64,000 bases of DNA from Penicillus capitatus (lineage: Eukaryota > Chlorophyta): contig OZ287694.1 in assembly GCA_965649825.1 (NCBI GenBank), forward strand, positions 868,001 through 932,000, in the 5' to 3' direction. A model generated the notes under the pieces. The model worked only from the letters and a program-made list of their open reading frames with translations, did no database searches and was not told the DNA's origin. The position numbers and the translations under genes are program-made. Positions 23,337 to 36,348 of this stretch are shown one piece after another (the stretch's first letter is position 1; the number at the start of each line of letters is the position of its first letter).

Positions 23337-26300
23337 TCAGATGTCGGTAGATGTGCCCGGCCGTGCTCGAGAACTGGATCGGTCGGTACGGTGTCTGCGA
23401 ATAAGGCGATGGTACAGAGAGACGAAATGCATGACGAGAAAGATTCTCAAGACACTGAGCATTCCCCATTCCTGCACATCCTCCATGCCTTCGCTTTCCA
23501 GCACTGCCTTGATGTACATCTCGGAGTATCTGAGGAGCTTGTATACGAAAAAGAAAAAGAGGCCACAGATGGACGTGGACAGTGCAATCGACAGGAGAAT
23601 TCGAACGACTTCAGATGTACGATGGTCGTTGAAAAACAGGCCGCAAGCAAAAGTGAGTTGCGAAACAACTAGGGAAGACGTTTCGAGAGCGTTCAGAAAA
23701 GCAAAGTCGTTTTTGAATGGCCGGCAACAGACATGGATGTAGATTGCCAGTGAGAGCAAAGAAATGGCAAGGATGCCCTGGATGTTGACGCCCAGGGGGT
23801 ACGAGAAAACAACGATGACAGCAAGGACGGATTTGCGCAGCATGACAATGGACTCCCAGAAGATGAAGCGCTGTTTGTAGGCGCGATAGAGGAATCCGGT
23901 GGCTTCGGCTGTCCACGAAGCTTCGGTTTGTTCTGTGGTGTTCTGTGTGACCAGGAAGCCTGCCAGAATGAGGGGCATGCCAAAGGAGATGAGTATGATC
24001 ACTGGCCATCCAATCGCGCCTGCGAGAACGGCGTGTGAACCTTCATAACATTTGAGGGACGTGTCCACTGCCCAGTAACGAACGGTACGATCCTTTTCGG
24101 TATCGGTCGGATCGGCCACATCGATGCAGTAAAGAGCATTGGCTGCTGTCTTGGTGATCGGAAGGTATGCCAAGTAAACCATAGCCATGCAACTTAACAG
24201 CGCTCTTTTGGCAAAATACGAAAGGCCCCTGTTCAATCGGATGGCGAGAATGGTCCAGAGAGCGATGTAGAAGACGGTTATCCCCAGAGGCACGGCAAAG
24301 TGGATGACGGATCGCAGGACGGATCTTGGAGGATGATGATCTGTGGCGAAGAGACAGTCGACAGAGAGGACAATGCCATCGGTCGCAGCACCGCCCAAGA
24401 AATCTAGAAAGAGAGAACAGCATCGTCATCCGTGCATCACAGGCAACAGAACGCGCCTGCAGTTAAGAGGAGATTGCGCATCCAGTCCGTCCAGCTCGTG
24501 TTGATGTACACAGCGGCGGCGACAACTTGAAGAAAATTGATTGTAATCTGCAAGGCATGTATAAAGAGACCGTTGAGCTCATGCCAAGATCTCACTTTGA
24601 AGATTTCCACAACGCTTTGTTTTGCCACGACTGGATTTATCTTCGGCTCATTGTCTTCGTGGACAGCAGACGTCAGAAGATCCGGATGGACCATTTCAGG
24701 AGGCACATGTCCGCTGTGCAGCATTTCCACCATCTGGAAGTTGACGGGCACTTCTGTTGGTAGCTTTTTCGCAGATATACGTCGACGAATGCTCTTCTTG
24801 CTGGCTCGAACGACAAAACTGGTATCCATCGTCCGCGTGTGCAGGTTGCTTCTGATAGCAAAGCCAGACAGAAACAAAAGCACGATCAGAGAGAGAATAA
24901 AGAGAGACAGCGTTCCAGCATTCTGGTAGCATTTGATGCAGTCAAACGAACGCGAACGTCCGTAGCCTCCATCGCACGATCCGCATAAGACCCCAGCATA
25001 TCCCTGCATCACACATCTGTCCCATTCATTTCAGTATTGAACAGAGATCACACTTTTTTGCACTGGGCTCGGGCGTAGGCATCGGCCAGTTGCTCATCTA
25101 GTTCACAGCTTTCCAATGTCTCCGTCGCCGTCGTCAGTTTCTTCTCTCGATCGGCGAAGTCGCATGCCTCTCTTGATATGCATTGTTTAATGTATGCTGA
25201 GCATGGTGATCGATGCCAGTACCCCCGTACGGGTTGGATGGCATTGCCAGCACAGTTTCCGTTATCAGGACAGGCAGAGCATTCCGATGCATTGAGATCA
25301 AAATTGTATAGAGATCCGCTGCAGGATACGCAAAGCTTCCCGTCTTCCTGAACAACCTCTCCCAGTCTGCACTGTCGAACCTCAATCTCAATAATAAAGC
25401 GCTCGATACCAGGTTCACTAAAGTCGATGTAGATCTCGTAAGGACCTGGACTCTGAAGGCTTGAGATGGGCGGAAACCCCTTTAGCTTCTCATCCAGTAG
25501 CATGTTGATGGAACCAGTGAAGAAGCCGCTGGGCGATTGTATCGTGGCTGTGATGTATTGATCCTGTTGTCCCAAGGGAGGACCTTGTCCGAATCCATCC
25601 AGTACTTCCATCTGAACAATCGGGAGTGGATCGCCGCTTCTGTGATTCGTGGCGACCAGATGGTTGCCCTTGATGGGTGCACGGTTTCCAGTGGTGCTGC
25701 CTCGTTCGGCGAATTCCAGGACGTTTGTGGCATAGGAAGCCACCGTATGACCATAACGACCGGCACGGTTTCGCGACCAGTTGGGACACACATCGTGAGC
25801 AGATGCCAAGAAGTCTAGATCCCCAATGACGTCAGCTGTGTAGGGTGCTGGCGGAATCTCTGTGCGTCTAGAAGAACAGGCGTAGCGGAGAATGTCAGGA
25901 TGCTGTACAAAGATTGCGCCTCCAGCGATCTCTGCTGTGTTCTCTGAGAATGTGCTGCCTGTCACAGCAAAGAGGATACATGATGTTGTCTCCACTGAGC
26001 AGTTATGTGGGGTAAATGCTGTGGCGACATGCACAGCCCCTACAAGCCATTCACAGATGACGATCTCTCACAATATCCTCTAGACATGGTTACCTCCAAG
26101 ACTTGCTGCATTACTCTCAAAACTGCCATTGTTGATCTGCAGTGCAAGGGATCGAGATGCCCCTGAGCTAAAAGAGATCGCTCCTCCTCTCACCCCAGCC
26201 ACGTTATCATGGAAGACACAGTCTGAACAGAGAACCATTGATGTGCCTTTTGCCAGGATCCCTCCTCCGTCTCCAACTGCACGGCACATCTGAATGCGGA

Positions 26301-29300
26301 GATCATAGGCGGCCAGATCAGAGTCCAGCAGCCAGAGAGCACCAGCTGTGGCGGCAGAACTGTTTAACAAGGATGCATGGACAATCATCACTGAGCTGTT
26401 GGCGTTTGCTGCGATGGATCCACCATCTCTAGATGCTCTGCTGTTTTCGAACGTCACGGAAAACACCTGCACAGTGGAATTCTTCAGAAAGACAGATCCA
26501 CCGATCGACGCCATATTTCCCTCGAAGACCGTCTCGTTCACATTCCCTTCAGAGCTATCCAGAAGCAAACCGCCTCCCTCTTTTGTCGCTGTGTTGTTAC
26601 GGATGATGCTATCATAGAGGGCGATTGCTGAGTTTGATTGGGCATGGATCCCTCCACCCTGCTGCGCACGACTGCTAACAATATGTGCATCTGTTACCAT
26701 GAAGACGCTCGATTCTTGGGCATGCACACATCCTCCACTGCCTTGTGCTTCGTTGTCTGAAAACGTCACCGCCTTGATCCGTGTCGTACTACCACCGAAG
26801 CTCGTTATCGCTCCACCGATCGACTGAGCCTTGTTGGAGATGGAAGTCGAGTTCTCGAGGAAGAACCTCGAACCTTTGGTGACAAAAATCCCTCCTCCAT
26901 TTGTCGCACGATTCGAATGGATGTCGCAGTCAGTTGCATGGACGGTCGAGTTGAGACAGAAGATAGCACCGCCCTGTGCTGCGGTGTTGTTTTGGATCGT
27001 GGAGTCGGAGATATTGAGTCCACTCCTTTCAGCGATTCCGATTCCGCCGCCGTCTATTGTACATTGATTATCTCTTATGATGAGCCTCTCTGCTGCGACA
27101 AACATAGTGAAAACAATATGAAACGCGCCGCCACTACTGTGGGCCTTGTTTGCTCGGAATTCTGAATCTGCGATCGACATGTTGCTGTCAAAACAAGCCA
27201 GACCGCCGCCACGGTTGTTGAGGGCGCTGTTCTCAATGAAGGTCGTGTTCTGGATGACGCTGGGAGCCTTGGCGATATTGAGTCCACCGGCGAAGACATT
27301 GGCAATGTTCTGTGCGATGTGACAGTCTACGATCGTCGCTCTTCCATGCTGGATCGTCATTCCGCCTCCCGACGCCGACGCACGGTTTCCGGTCAAGGCG
27401 ACCTGATTCAGATCAACATCTCCAAATTCGGTGCGCACTCCGGATCCTTCTTGAGCTGTGTTGTGGGATACGGTCGAAGACTGCGCCGTGAGATTTGATT
27501 CCTCCACGCCGATTCCGCCGCCTTTACTGGCGGCGCGGTTCATCGTCCAGTTCGATGCTTGTACAAGGACGCTGCTCTGTTCGAAGATCCAAGCTCCGCC
27601 TCCATTGAGCGCAGCCGAATTACCAGAGAAGGTGCATCGATTTACGATGACGTCTCGCGACGATCGGCTGTCGAGGCCGCCGCCCGCTTCGGCAGAATTG
27701 TTATTCAGAGAGCAATTGCGGATCTCCATTCTGGGAGATGCGACCAACGAGATGCCGCCGCCTTTGCCGAGAGCCACGTTCCTATTCATCACCGAGTTCG
27801 CAATCATGCCGAGAGACATGCGATCACAGCGAATGGCGCCTCCGTTGGTCGCCGTATTGTTTTCGAATGCGGAATTCTCGATGATGAGCTCCCTGGCGGC
27901 CGACGCTGACAGACACCCACCATCCCCAGCCGTGTTGTTGCGACATTGCACTTCGGAGAATGTTGAAGGGCGGCTTTCTCGGAGGAAGACTGCGCCTCCG
28001 TTCCCGGTAGCATTGTTGCTCTCAAAGACGGAGGCGCGCAGTTCCAAACGACCGTTTGACAGATGGAGTGCTCCAGCATCCGTCTTCGCAATGTTGTGGT
28101 GGAAGGAGCAGTTGCCGATCGTCAAATTACCATCGATGGAGGCGATGGCAGCACCGCTCTCTGCGACGTTTCCCTCAAAGATGCAGCGGGAGACACTGAG
28201 CAGCTCGGTGGCATTTGCGAGAATGGCACCGCCGGAATGGGAGACAGAATTTCTGCGAATGGAGCTGTCGGTGACAACGACGGACACGGCACGATCGAAC
28301 ACAAAGGGAGGATCTCTGGAACTCTTTTCGATGTCGGCGTCTGCTATGTCGACGTTGCTTTCCACAGCGCGAAGAATCGAGAGTTCATTGGACCTTGCGA
28401 CCAGACCGGAGACGGCGGTCGAGGATCCAGACGGCGCCGACATCAACGCGATCGGCGAGTCGCCGTCAGACAGCCGTCTGTTTCTCCGGAGGACCGTGCC
28501 GTTCAGGACATTCTGCACGGCAAGTGCGGCAAAGCACCGATCGCCACAGGCATTGCCCAAGAAGACAACATCGACCATTTCCACAGAGGGGCACGATGGC
28601 TGGGTGGCCGAGAGACCTTTGGATCCATTCAGCGTGTTGCGTCGGAAGGTCACGTGGTGCAACTTGATCACTCCTTGCCCATCGTCATCCGAAGCGCATT
28701 GACTAGCGATTCTGATGATGGATGCATCTGACGCTTCTAGGTCACACCCTTGGAAGACGAGGTTGGCAAGGACGACACTCGGCGACCTGCAAAAGCCATC
28801 CTTTGTACGACAGACCGAGTCGAGACGTGTGATCACCCGATCTCAAAGGCGCCGGCGTTCGACGGACAACGGATTCGAGTTTTGAAATCGGACCGAGGGA
28901 GAACGCCATCCTCCAGCTGGGCGTTCTCGATGTAGGATGTCAACGTTAGATTCCAGGGAATGAACACACGAGTGGGAAATCGTATGTCCCTTTCGACGCG
29001 AAGAAGAACGACATCGTCCTTTGCCGTGCAGTTGACGACGGCACTGATGTCATTGGACACTCTTTCCAGCGCAGCATTGTCGATCGTCCACGTTCGGGTC
29101 GCCGCGTCCAACAACTCGGATATCTCTTGTCGCTCGAGTCGACATTCCGGGACCGTAACTGAAATGTACGGGGTCATACAGTTAGGATGGAAAACGCTGG
29201 AGAGCTACTTTGGGTTCGTGAACGTCGGCGCGTTTCTTGCAGAAGACCACGAGTGTCCTCACGCGTCTAGCAATGCATCGCATCTCACACGACAGCACAC

Positions 29301-29656
29301 ATGGTGACGAAACGCAGAGTACTTGGGTGTCGTGTTCGAAATGTGCCTCCTTTGCTGACCATGGCGAAACGGGAGATCGAATGGGCCCTAGAAAATGCTC
29401 TTGTCTTGCATTGCCGCTTGCAAGAATGATGGACGACGAAGGCGAACAAATACGGAAAGGTGTTCGCCGTATACGAAGTATCTATCGTAGGTCGGCACAC
29501 CGTCGAGAGCGGCATACCCGCAGAGCGTTTCGGCATCGATAAAACATCGCTGGTTCCTTCCATGTCCTCCAAGGCGCAATGCGCTTTGAGCAAAAGAGCG
29601 AAGACTGCGAGAATCAGCGCGAAGCGCTTCGACGAACGCCCGGCCAGGCGGTTCAT
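23337..29656 (-). CDS. Gene B: Pmp-like beta-helix surface protein with polytopic membrane domain
   Basis: Minus-strand exons: signal exon 29656-29501 (KRFALILAVFALLLKAHC), then 29158-28837, 28786-26094, 26039-25054, 25003-24596, 24547-24457 and 24403-23337. Phases close from 29158 on (about 1,855 residues). One small exon between 29500 and 29159 is probably missing from this model because a one-base phase step is needed. Same domain order as gene A: N-module (RQEISELLDAATRTW, AVVNCT, IPWNLTLT), CGDRCF segment, long Pmp-like repeat exon, Cys stalk (GKLCVSCSGSLYNF, CPDNGNCAGN), GYAGVLCGSC, TM, VNFQMVEMLHSGHVPPEMVH, then the multi-TM region. The Cys-stalk exon is exactly 986 nt and the ITINFLQ exon 91 nt, as in A, D, E and F. 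The donor at 24456 is GC; the intron after the N-module is GT-AG, as in gene E but unlike A and D. Confidence 0.85.
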
Positions 29657-31118
29657 GACCGAACGTATTTCTCGGTTAATGCTTAACAGACGAGGCAACG
29701 TAAGTGACTTTCGAACAGAGTCTGCTGTCTTTGAAAGCATATAACGCCTCGTTGTCTCTTCGTTTCAAAACTGCAGTGCCTGCAGTCGGTATAAATAATG
29801 CGCCGCGTGGCAGACGGCCGCTGATGAGGCATGATGAAGCTGTGATAAGTGGACCAAAGATGCGTTCAGGAGATCAGAAGATAGAAGCTGACAGGCACCG
29901 ACCCTGTACCATTGCTGCTCGAAGAAAGGCCGGAGAAGCGACGATGCATTCTGCGAAGTCGGTCAGAAGCGCGCATCCCCGTCGTCTACGGTGGCGGTTT
30001 GTTTTCACACGGAGTGGATTCGCCGCCGATGCCCAGTACAAAGCCCTCGAAGTGCATCGTCGCGCAACATGGGACGACGACGGAAAACGAGAGCGTTGAG
30101 CAACGGCGCGTTGTTGGATGCATGGTCTCCGAAGCGCCGAATCTTTTATTTCCTGAAGTCGGCTCATCAGTCCGCGTCGATTTTGTTTTGGCAGTTGCGT
30201 TCTTCCACGAATTCTTTGCGTTGAAAATGGTTGCCGGTTCCGTTTTAGGTGTGCATTGTTTTTCATCCCTCATTGCTTTTCTCAGTTGGCCCATGGGTCA
30301 CATGCAGCCAGAACAAGAGCCTGACTGGCTACACAATGCAGGTGTCAAACGCATTCGCGATGATTGCTTACTGGGCAGGCTGTTTGGCATGATGCCCATT
30401 GATGTTGTGCGGGGTGGGGACGGCGAGAAGATATCCCATGAGACGGCATTCGGATCAAAGCAGCACTCTCCATTCTGGCCGATTCGGCAGCGAAAGGCAT
30501 CAAATCATTCAGTGAGCTTCAAGGCGTTCGCCGAATCATTGTTTAAGATGGAAAGAATTTTGGCTCTTTTCTCTGCCCCGCTGAGGCGGAGGGATTCAAT
30601 AGGGTAGCAGTGTAGTTCTATGGCCCAAAAATCGTTCCGGCATTCAGTAAGTTATTCAAGCAACGGTCTGACAAGACTAAGCGATCGAACAGTGCATTGA
30701 GGTGGCAGTTCTGTGAGCACAGGGTGTTAGCAACGGAGTCAAGAAGCAACAGCCACTCCGTCAACGAGGTAAGCTAAGTTCCTGACCATCTCACGCCTCT
30801 AAAGACTTCACTGCTCAACAGATTAAGCTCATCATCATCATCATCATCAGTCGGCATCCCATGCGCTATTTCGATCGCGCAATCAACAGCTGGCGATTTG
30901 TGGCAGCTGACAGACAATTTCGCGTACGACGGAAAAGGCGGCTGAATTTCAGAGTTCAGCAGAACGCGGCATGAATCTGCAATGAACAAACGCGAAGGTC
31001 TCTCGACTATTTAGCCGGCCATGCGCATCGACGCCAACGCAAAGTCCTCTTGCGAAAAAAACGAATCGAAACTCCCTGGAAACGAACGAAGGAAAAAGAC
31101 CCTATCCGTTCGACTACC
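29657..31118. other. Shared upstream region of gene B and s2
   Basis: About 1.46 kb between the divergent starts of gene B (minus) and s2 (plus). An open plus-strand frame at 29912-30607 (231 codons, without an early ATG) has a hydrophobic patch (VDFVLAVAFFHEFFALKMVA) but no recognisable domain. I treat it as probably non-coding. A short ATC trinucleotide run lies at 30830-30849. Confidence 0.3.
30830..30849. repeat. ATC trinucleotide microsatellite
   Basis: A run of about seven ATC/TCA units in the gap between gene B and s2. Confidence 0.9.
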
Positions 31119-31898
31119 ATGGCGAGCTCTTCTTCCATTAGACTTCTCTACTGCCTCGTAAGTCTGTCGATGCCAATCGGCGAAGCTGTCTGAACACTCT
31201 CTGTGGCAGATGGCCGTTCTCTGTTTTGCCTACGGAGCAGGTGCCGTTTCTTAAAGAGATTCCGCCTTGAAGTTTGCTCACTCGCGTGTTCTTTAGCGAC
31301 GCGTCCTTTGGCCGACGATGGGGCTGCGAATTTTTCTGCGATGAGAGACGCTGCGACGGCGTTTGGAAAACCGCAAAGACACCTCTTGTTCTGGTACTAC
31401 AAAGTCGCCTGCCCTCCCCCACCCGTTAGCGCCATGCAACTTGCCGTCGCTAAAGTAGTTACTTCTGGGGCAGCATCCGGTTCGGCAACGGCACTGACCT
31501 CCACCGGCGATGGAGGAACGTTACTGGCGATGGCTGAATGTCTTCCGCAAAAGGATGCGAGTCAAACATGCGAGGCATCGGAAGACGTGCGAAGGGCCAT
31601 AAGACGACGATTCTCGTTTTGCGATCAGAAGGATGCCGCTGTCGTCGATGCTCTTCTCAAAGCGAAAGTGCCATTCAAACTCAAACCGAACGCCATTTTT
31701 TTCGAACAGATTCCAATGGGTGTCACTATCCCTCAGCTTCCGACTGGAGTGTCTCTTGAAGACTACCGAGCAACAGAAGAAGACAAGGCCGAGTTCCGTG
31801 CGCAGAAAAGTATTCAGAAGAAAGACACTGGCGGCAGCATCCAAGTTTCTGCAACGGCATCGGCCAAAGCATCGCCGGACATGCCCCATGGCAGATGA
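31119..31898 (+). CDS. s2: small secreted protein of the GVPF-motif family
   Basis: Exons 31119-31157 (39 nt), 31210-31240 (31 nt) and 31297-31898, giving 223 residues. The first two exons encode a clear signal peptide (MASSSSIRLLYCL + MAVLCFAYGA) with the same exon sizes and phases as s1 and s4. The mature protein has a weak version of the first motif (QRHLLFWYYKVAC), a Ser/Thr/Ala spacer, then ALLKAKVPFKLKPNAIFFEQ and IPMGVTIPQLPTGVSLEDY, followed by a charged tail. It is transcribed away from gene B and shares its upstream region. Function unknown; likely secreted. Confidence 0.75.
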
Positions 31899-33630
31899 GG
31901 AGCAAGCATTTTCCAAGTTCTCGTTTAGTGTCCATGATGACTTCTATTTCGCATTTTGAGTTGTGCGTCTAAAGAATTCGACCCGTTCAGCTCCAGCAGG
32001 AGCTGGTCGAGAATTCTCTCTTTTTTGTATCTCAAGTTGCACCTAATGGCGATTGTATGGATGAACGTCTTGTCATCGAACAATCTAGTAATCACTTCCG
32101 CTATGTTGAAACAATCTCTGGTTCACCAGATGGACGTTTCGCGACGGCGTCGTCCCTATCTCCCAGAACATAGGCCTCCTTCGACCGTATAGTACGAAAT
32201 CTCGGTCCAAACGCTGGTATAGAAGCGTATCGGCCAGGGTGACTTTATGAATGTCGACTGAACCATATGTGCTTTAAGCCGTTTCATCTCTGCCGGTCTA
32301 CAGATTCAATGGCAGAGAGAGTCACTTGCCGTTCCTCTTTGGCGGCCTTGCTCAGCTGCGATTTTTGAAAAAGGAATAGCAGGAGAGGACAGAGGTCGTC
32401 AAACTGAGGTGACAGCCTGAGTCTGAGACAAAGGAGGCAGGGATGAAGAGGTCGATGTCCGAGAGAAGGACAAGGGAGTAGCGACCGGAGTGGGAAGAGT
32501 TGTCACGGGAGATGACTGAACACGAGAACAGGCTCTTGTCTTTGCAGAAAGCGACGGGGACATCCGATCGAACGACGCAGAAAAGTGTGTGATCGTAATC
32601 ACAATCGCAGACGCAGTGGTGATCAAAGAAGCCTTCTAGATCCAGAGGACAATACACGCATCGAGAGTTCCATCACCTGAACCAGAGTTCACTGCTTTGT
32701 GCACCACCTACACTCTTGCGTTGTTCTCCTTGTAGTACGATTCCGACGATAACTCTCGCCGCAACGCTGTCGCTCAACATAATCGCTTAACAAACGTGCC
32801 GAGTTGAAAATCAATTACCAATGATGCGTCTGAACAGCTGTCACTCACATCAAAGACAACAACATGTTTAACACACAAGAGCAACATCTCACATCACGCT
32901 GTCACAGTCAAGAAACAGGAGAGGGTGTTCTTTGGATCCCCTGTGTCACCCAATTGTCTGAACCTCGATTCGGAAGCAGGAACGAGATACAGAGTATGTT
33001 GCAATCTTCGAGTTGCACAACGCCAGCGGTTTGATCTCCTCTGAGATCACTCAGCAGTTCGCTAGAGGAGCGATTGGGCGCAGAGGGAGTGATAAGGAAG
33101 AAGTAGTGCTCCGCCTCCTCGATGTCTGGATTTTCGGCCATATGGACACGCATGCCATGGGAACTCTTGATTCGGTCATGAGTCGAGGAGGTGATGCCAC
33201 AGGACAATCTGCAGTGGCATCGGCGATTTCGTATTCATCGAGAAAACCCTGTCGGTTCATGCATCGTCTGGGGGTTGCTGAGGGATGCTTGGCGGTGTCA
33301 CTCCAACAGGTTTGTCAACCGGCAGCCGATCCTTGAGGCCTCGGGCGCTTCTGTAGCAATCCAGAAGAAGAGATTGCTGTCCAATGAAGCTTCTGGATCT
33401 GCGTGTCCAGTTTCTTGGAACACGGCGAAGGCAGTGATATTGGATGTAAGATCACTGTCATCGTCTCTGGCCTGTCCAGCTCGAGGGGAGAGGATTCGTG
33501 TTTCCGACGAGCCATTTGGTCCATCGGTGCATTTTCTCTGGAACATGAATGACCCGATAGATTCATGAATGCAATTGCTCCAGGGGCTTGAGACAAGGAA
33601 GGTGAGTCCGATAGGGACGTCATTCTCTGG
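31899..33630. other. Intergenic, left part of the insert between the two gene units
   Basis: About 1.7 kb. Several 60-135 codon open frames exist on both strands; one on the minus strand (about 32430-32630) is Ser/Thr/Pro-rich and another (32908-33207) has an isolated HYFFLI. None has a signal peptide or the GVPF motif, so I make no gene call. Confidence 0.3.
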
Positions 33631-33935
33631 CCTGTTCGGAGCCTCCATGTGCAGGTCTGTGATGATCTGCATCAAACGGCAGACCATCAACAGACTCATG
33701 CACATGGGTAGCTATGGCCTGTTGGATATAGCTACGTGCAGGTCTGTGATGATCTGCATCAAAGGCAGATCATCGACAGACTCATGCACACGGGTGTAGC
33801 TATGTACAAGGTCTGCGATGATCTGCATCGAACGGCAGATCATCGACAGACTCATGTACAGGGATCTAGCCAAGGATGCTCTGATGGTCTTCGTGCGTCG
33901 GAAATGTCTCCTCTTCGACCGGAGATGCAAGCTGG
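33631..33935. repeat. Left direct repeat flanking the gene A fragment
   Basis: About 300 bases built from three tandem units of roughly 72-86 bases sharing GATGATCTGCATC and GACAGACTCATG, then GGATGCTCTGATGGTCTTCG and a short GGCA run (CTGGCAGGCAGG). The same block recurs in the same orientation at 35361-35607. Confidence 0.85.
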
Positions 33936-35291
33936 CAGGCAGGTGATCTCCACTTCTGCGACTGCGAACAGCGGCTCGATGATCTTTGAAGCGTGCCTCT
34001 TCGTTTGGATTCTCCGGGTTCTCGATGAATGCCCGAGTGGACTGGCCATAAGACGCAAGAATCGGACCGTAGCGATGGGCATCGTTTGATTCCCAATCGG
34101 AACACGCTTCGCGATTTGGACGGAAGGTGTCGAGTTTCTGGAGGGTCTTGTTCGAGTGCAGCTCTGGTGGGACGCTTGTCTTCTTGCTGCCACATGAGTA
34201 GCGCAAGATATTGGCATCTTGCACAAAGATGCCGCCACCTGCAACGTCGGCGCTGTTTCTCAAGAGACGGCAGCCATTTCTCAAGAGACGGCAGCCAGTT
34301 ACGGCGACGAATGTGCACGAAGCATTGGTTCGGGGACAGCTTCTCGGTCCGCATCGAGTAGAGACATGGACAGCACCTGCACACGTGGGTATTCAGAATG
34401 GATGATCGCAAATGGTTTAACGCACCTCCTAGGTCAGCTCTGTTGTAATTGAATGCACATTCGTTCAGCTGCAGTGCCAGATTCTGCGGCACGTCCGATT
34501 CGAAGGCGATGCCGCCGCCATGTTCTCCAGCGACATTGTCGCTGAAGGAAGAGCTGGATGACAGGAATCTCGATGATCTGTCTGCGAAGACGCCGCCGCC
34601 TTTAACCTCAGCGTGGCAAGCGGAGATCCACAGTTCAGAAGATGTCATACTCGATCCAGAAAGTGTTATTCCGCCTCCCGTCCTCGCCGTACAGTTCTTG
34701 ACGAACACATCGATCACCGCTGCTGAACTGTTCTGCGTCAAGGCCATCGACCCTCCAGATTGTGTGGCCTCGTCGTGCAAAAAGCTGGCGCTGTCCACTT
34801 GCAGATTTGAATGCGCGAGCAACAACGAACCACCAATGGATGCTTCGTTTTTCGAGAAGCTGCTCTGACGCACGTTCACGACTGAATTCTCCGAATGGAC
34901 TCCACCTCCAGCTACAGTCGCCAGATTGTGTTGCATTTCGCTGAGACGGATCGTCACACTGCTGTTCACACGGCCAAAGATGCCAGCTCCGTATCTGGAT
35001 CTACTGTTGTTAATGATCGATTCTTCGATTGTCAAGACACTCATCTGGTCTCCAAACAACGCTCCCCCTTGGTCACCCGCGGAGTTATTCTGAAAAGTGA
35101 CGTCTCTTGCACTGAATGTGGAGCCATGACTGTAAATGCCTCCACCGAGGTTGCCTGCACGGTTGGATAAGACTGTGGAGTTCTCGAGCACAACGTTTGC
35201 TCTTTGGTAGCCGCTCAGTCCTGCTCCATTGCTCGCCGTGTTCGATTCAATGCTGCATCGATGCATGAGAACAGTCGAGTTGTCTTCATGT
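33931..35291 (-). pseudogene. Truncated duplicate of gene A
   Basis: This segment is nearly identical to gene A bases 16749-18068. It covers the last third of the Pmp-repeat exon, the 49-nt intron and the first third of the Cys-stalk exon. It lacks the signal peptide, the N-module, most repeats and the whole membrane domain, so it cannot make the full protein. It carries an internal tandem duplication of about 24 bases near 34260-34300 (TTTCTCAAGAGACGGCAGCC twice). The intron is retained, so the copy arose from genomic DNA, not from spliced RNA. Direct repeats flank both ends. The beta-helix frame is still open. Confidence 0.85.
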
Positions 35292-35360
35292 GCAGGACCT
35301 CGTTGCACTGCTTCGACTGGCAGAGCTTCGGAAGACTCATGCACATTGGTGTAGCTATGG

Positions 35361-35607
35361 CTTGTTCAGAGCCTCCATGTGCAGGTCTGTGATGATCTGC
35401 ATCAAAGGCAGATCATCGACAGACTCATGCACACGGGTGTAGCTATGTACAAGGTCTGCGATGATCTGCATCGAACGGCAGACCATCGACAGACTCATGT
35501 ACAGGCCTCTTGCCAAGGATGCTCTGATGGTCTTCGTGCGTCGTAGGCGTCGGGTCTTCGACAGGAGATGCGAGCTGGCAGGCAGGCAGGCAGGCAGGCA
35601 GGCAGGC
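35361..35607. repeat. Right direct repeat flanking the gene A fragment
   Basis: Same orientation and order as the block at 33631-33935, with two tandem units in place of three, then GGATGCTCTGATGGTCTTCG and an expanded GGCA microsatellite (about seven units, 35577-35606) ending in GCGATCT, like the GTGATCT at the left copy. Confidence 0.85.
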
Positions 35608-35669
35608 GATCTCTTCACAGATCCATCGATGGGATCTGGCTCGATTCCTTCGTGCACCAGAGGTGATTG

Positions 35670-36040
35670 GCATCTGCTTCGGTCTGGATGGCTCCGGACA
35701 ATTCTGGCGCCAGGAGATCATCGATGGGGCTCGATGGAGCCTTGTGATGCTCTGGAGTGACCACAGTGGCTTCGGCTGGCATGGCTTCGGACGATTCTGG
35801 TGTAGAGTCAGGGCACCTAAAGGTCAGTATATGGCTTCGTCGGTTTTGGGGCATTGGAGTGACAAACCTTCTAAAGGACTCCGGAGCAAAAGGTTGGGCT
35901 TCGGCTGGCGTATCTTCAGACGATTCTGGTGCAGGACCATTGATGGTGCTTAACTGGTGGAGCTGGCGCAGCTGAGGGGCATTTTCAACTTCGGCCGGAA
36001 TAGCTTTGAACGACTCAGCTGCAGAGCCAGGGCAGGTAGC
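35670..36040. repeat. Degenerate repeats of 90-120 bases
   Basis: Four spaced imperfect copies share GGCTTCGG/GACGATTCTGGTG-type cores near 35690, 35775, 35905 and 36005. On the minus strand they translate as repeated PESSEAMPAEA-like units in an open frame of about 145 codons (35615-36049). There is no signal peptide or known domain. It may be a decayed repeat protein or a non-coding satellite. Confidence 0.5.
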
Positions 36041-36348
36041 ATTCCACACTGATCAGCTACCAAGCTGAACGTAGATCCTGACAACATTACCATAATCATC
36101 CACCATGAGCCATCGTATTCTTACTTCTTTCAAAGTCCGTGTCCAGCACGACTGGAGAACCGTCGAAGGGCGCGGCAGGGATCTGAGGGTGCCTCGGCCA
36201 TTCTCCTCGACAGCCGCGCGGCCAAGCGCTTTTTCTGAGTCGTCTTTAACCGCGCGCGTTGTTGCACCATAGGGTGCCACGCTGAACTGTGCGTCACGTC
36301 TTCGGCTAAGGCCGCCTAGAACAACGTGAGCATCCGACAGAGGCTCAG

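Noticed and set aside
23391-23672. Plus-strand frame at the 3' end of gene B
   Set aside because: Antisense to the last coding exon of gene B; no independent support.
27458-28731. A 414-codon plus-strand open frame within gene B
   Set aside because: It is the antisense of the Pmp-repeat exon. Its Pro/Ala/Arg-rich, repetitive composition mirrors the GGA/NN codons and it has no domain of its own. The same applies to similar frames opposite A, D and E.
29912-30607. 231-codon plus-strand frame between gene B and s2
   Set aside because: It has no early ATG and no recognisable domain, and lies in a shared promoter region. The counterpart gap between E and s4 has no matching frame.
32350-33210. 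Possible fifth small secreted gene (minus strand, with HYFFLI and a Ser/Thr/Pro-rich stretch)
   Set aside because: I found no split signal peptide exons and no GVPF...DGIFF segment downstream, so the resemblance is too weak.
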